Of a DNA stretch of 64,000 nt, positions 60,692-64,000 are shown piece by piece. The DNA lies in the NCBI GenBank assembly GCA_002189035.1, contig NEEC01000002.1:5541001-5605000 (forward strand), in the 5' to 3' direction. This DNA comes from Utricularia gibba. Lineage: Eukaryota; Streptophyta; Magnoliopsida; Lamiales; Lentibulariaceae. Both the position numbers and the translations under genes were made by a program. The stretch's first letter is position 1; each line of letters opens with the position of its first letter. The notes under the pieces were generated by a model. It was not told the origin of the DNA and made no database searches. It worked only from the letters and a program-made list of their open reading frames with translations.

Positions 60692-63219
60692 ATGGTCTCA
60701 ACCCCAGAGCTCCAAGTCAACCTCGATTCTGCACCAGCTCAGACCCAACAAGCTTCAAGCAAACAAGATGGTGGAACTTTCCGGCATCATCTGGTTACTG
60801 TCTTTGTTCTCATTATCTGCATTCAAATTATGTTTCAGGGGAGGAGATAACGGCAAACCCGGAACATCTCATAAACGTCTTCGAGATCGAATCCTCATCA
60901 TCTGAGAGTGATGAAGACTCGCAGAGTGCAGATGGTACTGTTGACTGTTGTGCAGCTTATATTCACCGATCGTTCCACATATTCATTCTGTGACTATTTT
61001 AGAGAATAGAGAATCTGATTCGAGTTGATTGACTAATTATATTGCATTTGTGATGATTTCAGAGCGTTGCGAGGGCGCTCCTTGCTGGCTGGGAGAACTC
61101 ATTGACGCAGTCGATGAGTGCGAGTGGAAGACGGTGATCAAGATTCAGACAAGGCACAAGGAGGCGGCCACCGCGAGGGTGACGCGTGGAGAAGATACGC
61201 CCCTGATGGTTGCACTCATGAGTGATGCGAGCTTGCGGTATATCCGGAAGCTCGTGTCGCTTATGTCGCGTGAAGCTTTGGCCGTCAGCGACTTCTCCGG
61301 CAACACGGCGTTGCACAAGGCGGCGTGGCATGGGAACATCAAGGCGGCGAAGCTTCTGATAGAGAAGAATGAGAATTTGCCTAATGTGTTTAACAACATT
61401 AATTGGCTGCCTGTACATGTTGCCGTACGAAGATCCCACCAGAAGATGACTCTGTACTTGCTGTCTAAAACAAGTCCAGAACGCATGCTTCTCGAGCCAA
61501 GAGACGCCATGATCCTCGAGTTCTCCATCAAAACCGAGCGCTACGGTAAGGAAACCACGAGGGATATAGCGCTTCCATGTTCATTTTCCAATCTGAGATA
61601 ACTGGTTCTAGCATTGCTCAGATTTGGCTCGATACATTGTGGAGTACAATACTCGATTGGCTTTTGAGATGGAGGATATTCCCTCCCCTTTGGATGTGTT
61701 GGCTCATAGTTCTTCTTCATTCCCAAGTGGAATGAAACTCAGCTCGTGCCAATCAGTCCTATATAACTGTGAGCTTCTCTGTGAAATCTTCATATCTTAC
61801 TCCCAACCTCAACCTCCTTTAAAGCTTTTGTTGTTTCTCTCTGCCTCTCAAGGTGTTCCAGAGAAGCTGATGGTGATGGACAGCATTTCACTAGTTAGAA
61901 ACCATTTCTCTACTCCCAACACAACAAAGAAGAGGATCCTCCGGGGTGTGAATCGTGACCTTTTGTTCATTGCCGATTTCCTGCGTTTCTGAAATGACTG
62001 AAGCCTATACGCTTTTGCAGTTTGCGAGGAACTATATGCATGCTTTTGGGTCGCTTTAGAACTGATCGGTAAGCTCGAACAAAAAAAAAAAAAAGCCACG
62101 TGAATACGATTTTGCATGGCTGAAAGTGTTTATGATAAATTTACCCAGTGTTTCCCATGAAGCAAGTTCGTCGTGAAAAGGCGAAGCATTTTCATGCCAT
62201 GGAACTGGTGGAGTTGCTGTGTGAGAAAATATCTTCCACCGAAGAGGAAGCCCTGTTCAAAGACCCACTGCTTCATGCGGCGACAAATGGGATATATGAG
62301 ATGGTGGAAGAGATCAGAGACTGGTGCCGATCCGCTCGAAACTTCGAAGACGAGCAAGGCCGCAATTTCTTCGAGTTGGGAGTGATCAATCGCCATGAAA
62401 AGACGCTCAAGGTTCTGGAGGACTATCAAGAAAAGGTTCACATTTTGAACCGAGTGGACAGTGACGATAACAACATACTGCATCTGGTGGGACGTGAGCC
62501 ACGATACGATGATTTCGGCTCCGGTGCTGTTTTCAAAATGCAACTCGAGTTGCTATGGTTCCAGGTGACGTAAATCTTTCCTTTCAGGAGTTCCATGGGA
62601 GCGATTTCTTAGACACAGGTTTTGTTGTTTACAGGAATTGGCATCAATCTACCCTGAGCTGAAAACGAGGCTGAACAGAGACAGAAAAACTCCCCTGATG
62701 ATCTTCAACGAGGAGCATTCAGAGATCGCTAAAAGCGAGCTGAATCGCCTCAACTCGATGGCAACGTCCTGCTCCGTGGCGGCATCCATAATAGCAACGG
62801 TGGCATTTGCCGCCGCGATCACAGTCCCCGGCGGAAATAACAGCGACGGCCTCCCCAATTTTTCTCGCAGGAACTCCTTCACCGTGTTCATGGTCTCGGA
62901 TGCGCTGGCGGTGGTGAGCTCGATCACGACGCTGGTGTCGTTTCTGTCCATCTTCACGTCGCAGTACGTCGCCCATGACTTCGTGTACGCGATTCCGAAC
63001 AGAGTGATCTTAGGGCTCATCTCCCTCATGTTTTCCATCGTGTTTTTGATGGTGGCGTTTGGGAGCACCGTGGTGCTGGTTGAAGCCGCCCGCAGGCCCT
63101 TCGTTCTGCTGCCTATCGTGCTCCTGGGCTGCGTGCCGGCGGCCGTGTTTGTGCTGTTGCAGGTCCCTACGCTTCTCAAGATGATCTCCTCCACCTACGG
63201 CCCCTCCATTTTCAAGTAG
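60692..63219 (+). CDS. Ankyrin-repeat membrane protein with PGG domain (ACD6/ITN1-like)
   Basis: Eight exons: 60692-60770, 60839-60934, 61063-61545, 61622-61768, 61853-61945, 62021-62068, 62149-62564 and 62635-63219, joining to 648 residues. The N-terminus is acidic and Ser-rich (ESSSSESDEDS). Ankyrin repeats lie at about residues 95-200 (DTPLMVALMSD, GNTALHKAAWHGNIKAAKLL, WLPVHVAVRR) and again at about 345-440 (DPLLHAATNGIYEMVE, DDNNILHLVG). The C-terminal PGG domain (TVPGGN, Pro519-Gly521) is followed by hydrophobic segments, about four membrane spans in all. Relatives act in plasma-membrane defence or salt signalling; that is family knowledge. Exon 1 relies on a short 68-base intron and is the least certain part. 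Confidence 0.9.
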
Positions 63220-64000
63220 CTCTATTTATAGTTTCTATATGGAGTTTGAGTTGAATAGAATTATGGATTCTGCCTCCTTATTGTTACATTAAATTGAAGT
63301 ATAGCAATTCTTAGGTTGAGTCAAATTCTGATCATGAATTCTATTTATTTTTACGTTAAATTAAATTACCTTGAATCGAATTTAATTTAACTTAACCTTA
63401 TATTTATTTTTTTAAATTTCACCTTTTATGATAGATTAAACCTGATTTTAGGCTTTATTATTCAATTTATTTAACTTGATATTTTATTGGAATTTCAATA
63501 ATTTTCAAAAAATAAAAATAGAAACATTTTATAAAAATAAAAATTACGATTAAGGGTCTTCAACAAAAATTAAAATAAAAGAGGAATAAAAAATAAAATA
63601 AAATAAAATAATATTATAGATAAAGGTAGATCAAATAAGTGCGTGAAATCGGTTATTTAAACTACTTTATATCGTGAATGTAGAAATTGAAATTTTTTAC
63701 ATTCACGTGTAAAAAAAGTAAACAATCTTATCATATAAGCAAGATTATTGTCATATAAACAAGACTCTTGCCACGTAAACAACACTACTGCCTACTAAGC
63801 ATACTCTCGTCTACTAAGCAGACTCACATTGAGTCGCTAAAACAAAATAGTATTTTAACACAAGGTGCTTTAATTTACTTTTAATGACACAAAATTGAAA
63901 ATACTTATTTATGTGCCAATGACTAACACAAAAATAAGCTTACTTTTTAGATTTAAATCTCAATCCTACTTCTAAAACAGGATTATCAAGATCATAGTTT
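63220..64000. other. 3' flank of ankyrin gene and AT-rich sequence
   Basis: Probable 3' UTR to about 63300, then AT-rich DNA with an (AAAAT) pentamer run at 63586-63612 and a short tandem array at 63730-63827. No coding segment recognised. Confidence 0.45.
63730..63827. repeat. Five imperfect 20-bp tandem repeats
   Basis: Successive units built on ATCATATAAGCAAGATTATT, GTCATATAAACAAGACTCTT, GCCACGTAAACAACACTACT, GCCTACTAAGCATACTCTC and GTCTACTAAGCAGACTCAC. The core TAARCA is kept while the flanks drift. Confidence 0.75.

Noticed and set aside
61059-61531. Two minus-strand frames of about 127 residues
   Set aside because: Both are antisense to the ankyrin exon at 61063-61545.
62649-63194. 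181-residue open frame on the minus strand
   Set aside because: It is antisense to the last exon of the ankyrin-PGG gene, whose plus-strand product has clear PGG and membrane motifs; the minus frame has none.
63730-63827. Possible regulatory repeat array
   Set aside because: The units drift freely and lie in AT-rich DNA downstream of a gene; kept only as a tandem repeat.

Overview
The window is nuclear DNA of a flowering plant, probably a eudicot. The genes have short exons and AT-rich GT-AG introns, the gene families are plant-specific (LORELEI-like GPI protein, plant GT31 galactosyltransferase, GDSL lipases, ankyrin-PGG protein, CCCH-WD40 ZFWD protein), and long AT-rich intergenic tracts are full of decayed hAT, Mutator-like (MULE), LTR and MITE sequences. 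I cannot name the species. No rRNA, tRNA or CRISPR array was seen. Layout: 0-5.7 kb holds a decayed hAT transposase, a Tourist-like MITE and unassigned sequence. 5.7-27 kb is a gene-rich block: ZFWD (minus), LORELEI-like GPI protein (plus, divergent from ZFWD), a repeat-filled gap at 10.8-14.8 kb, an ataxin-2/Lsm protein with a PAM2 motif (plus), a B3GALT-type galactosyltransferase (minus, convergent) and an RNI/LRR-like protein (minus). 27-32.6 kb is repeat-derived and includes a diverged LTR copy. 32.7-34.4 kb is GDSL lipase A. 35.2-40.7 kb is a nest of decayed hAT elements. 42.2-53.0 kb is a layered transposon block. 55.8-57.2 kb is GDSL lipase B. 60.7-63.2 kb is an ankyrin/PGG membrane protein. 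Splicing the eight host genes by eye gave continuous reading frames for seven: ZFWD 464 aa, LORELEI-like 179 aa, ataxin-2-like 471 aa, galactosyltransferase 407 aa, GDSL A 357 aa, GDSL B 364 aa, ankyrin-PGG 648 aa. The RNI-like gene (about 390 aa) needs an awkward first splice to stay in frame. The most unusual region is 42.2-53.0 kb. A pair of about 265-bp inverted repeats (42255-42520 and 52438-52700) flanks a minus-strand MULE transposase relic (PB1-like start, transposase core, SWIM zinc finger) and, in the same orientation, a HAD/FCP1-like phosphatase-type gene whose last three exons still splice cleanly. The transposase relic is split by a solo LTR of 1422 bp with a perfect 5-bp target duplication and by a second dispersed repeat. 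The right end of this block abuts a duplicate of the sequence lying just downstream of GDSL A. The structure suggests a Mutator-like element carrying a captured host gene and later hit by other insertions. The host genes are individually transcribed and have no evident functional link to one another.
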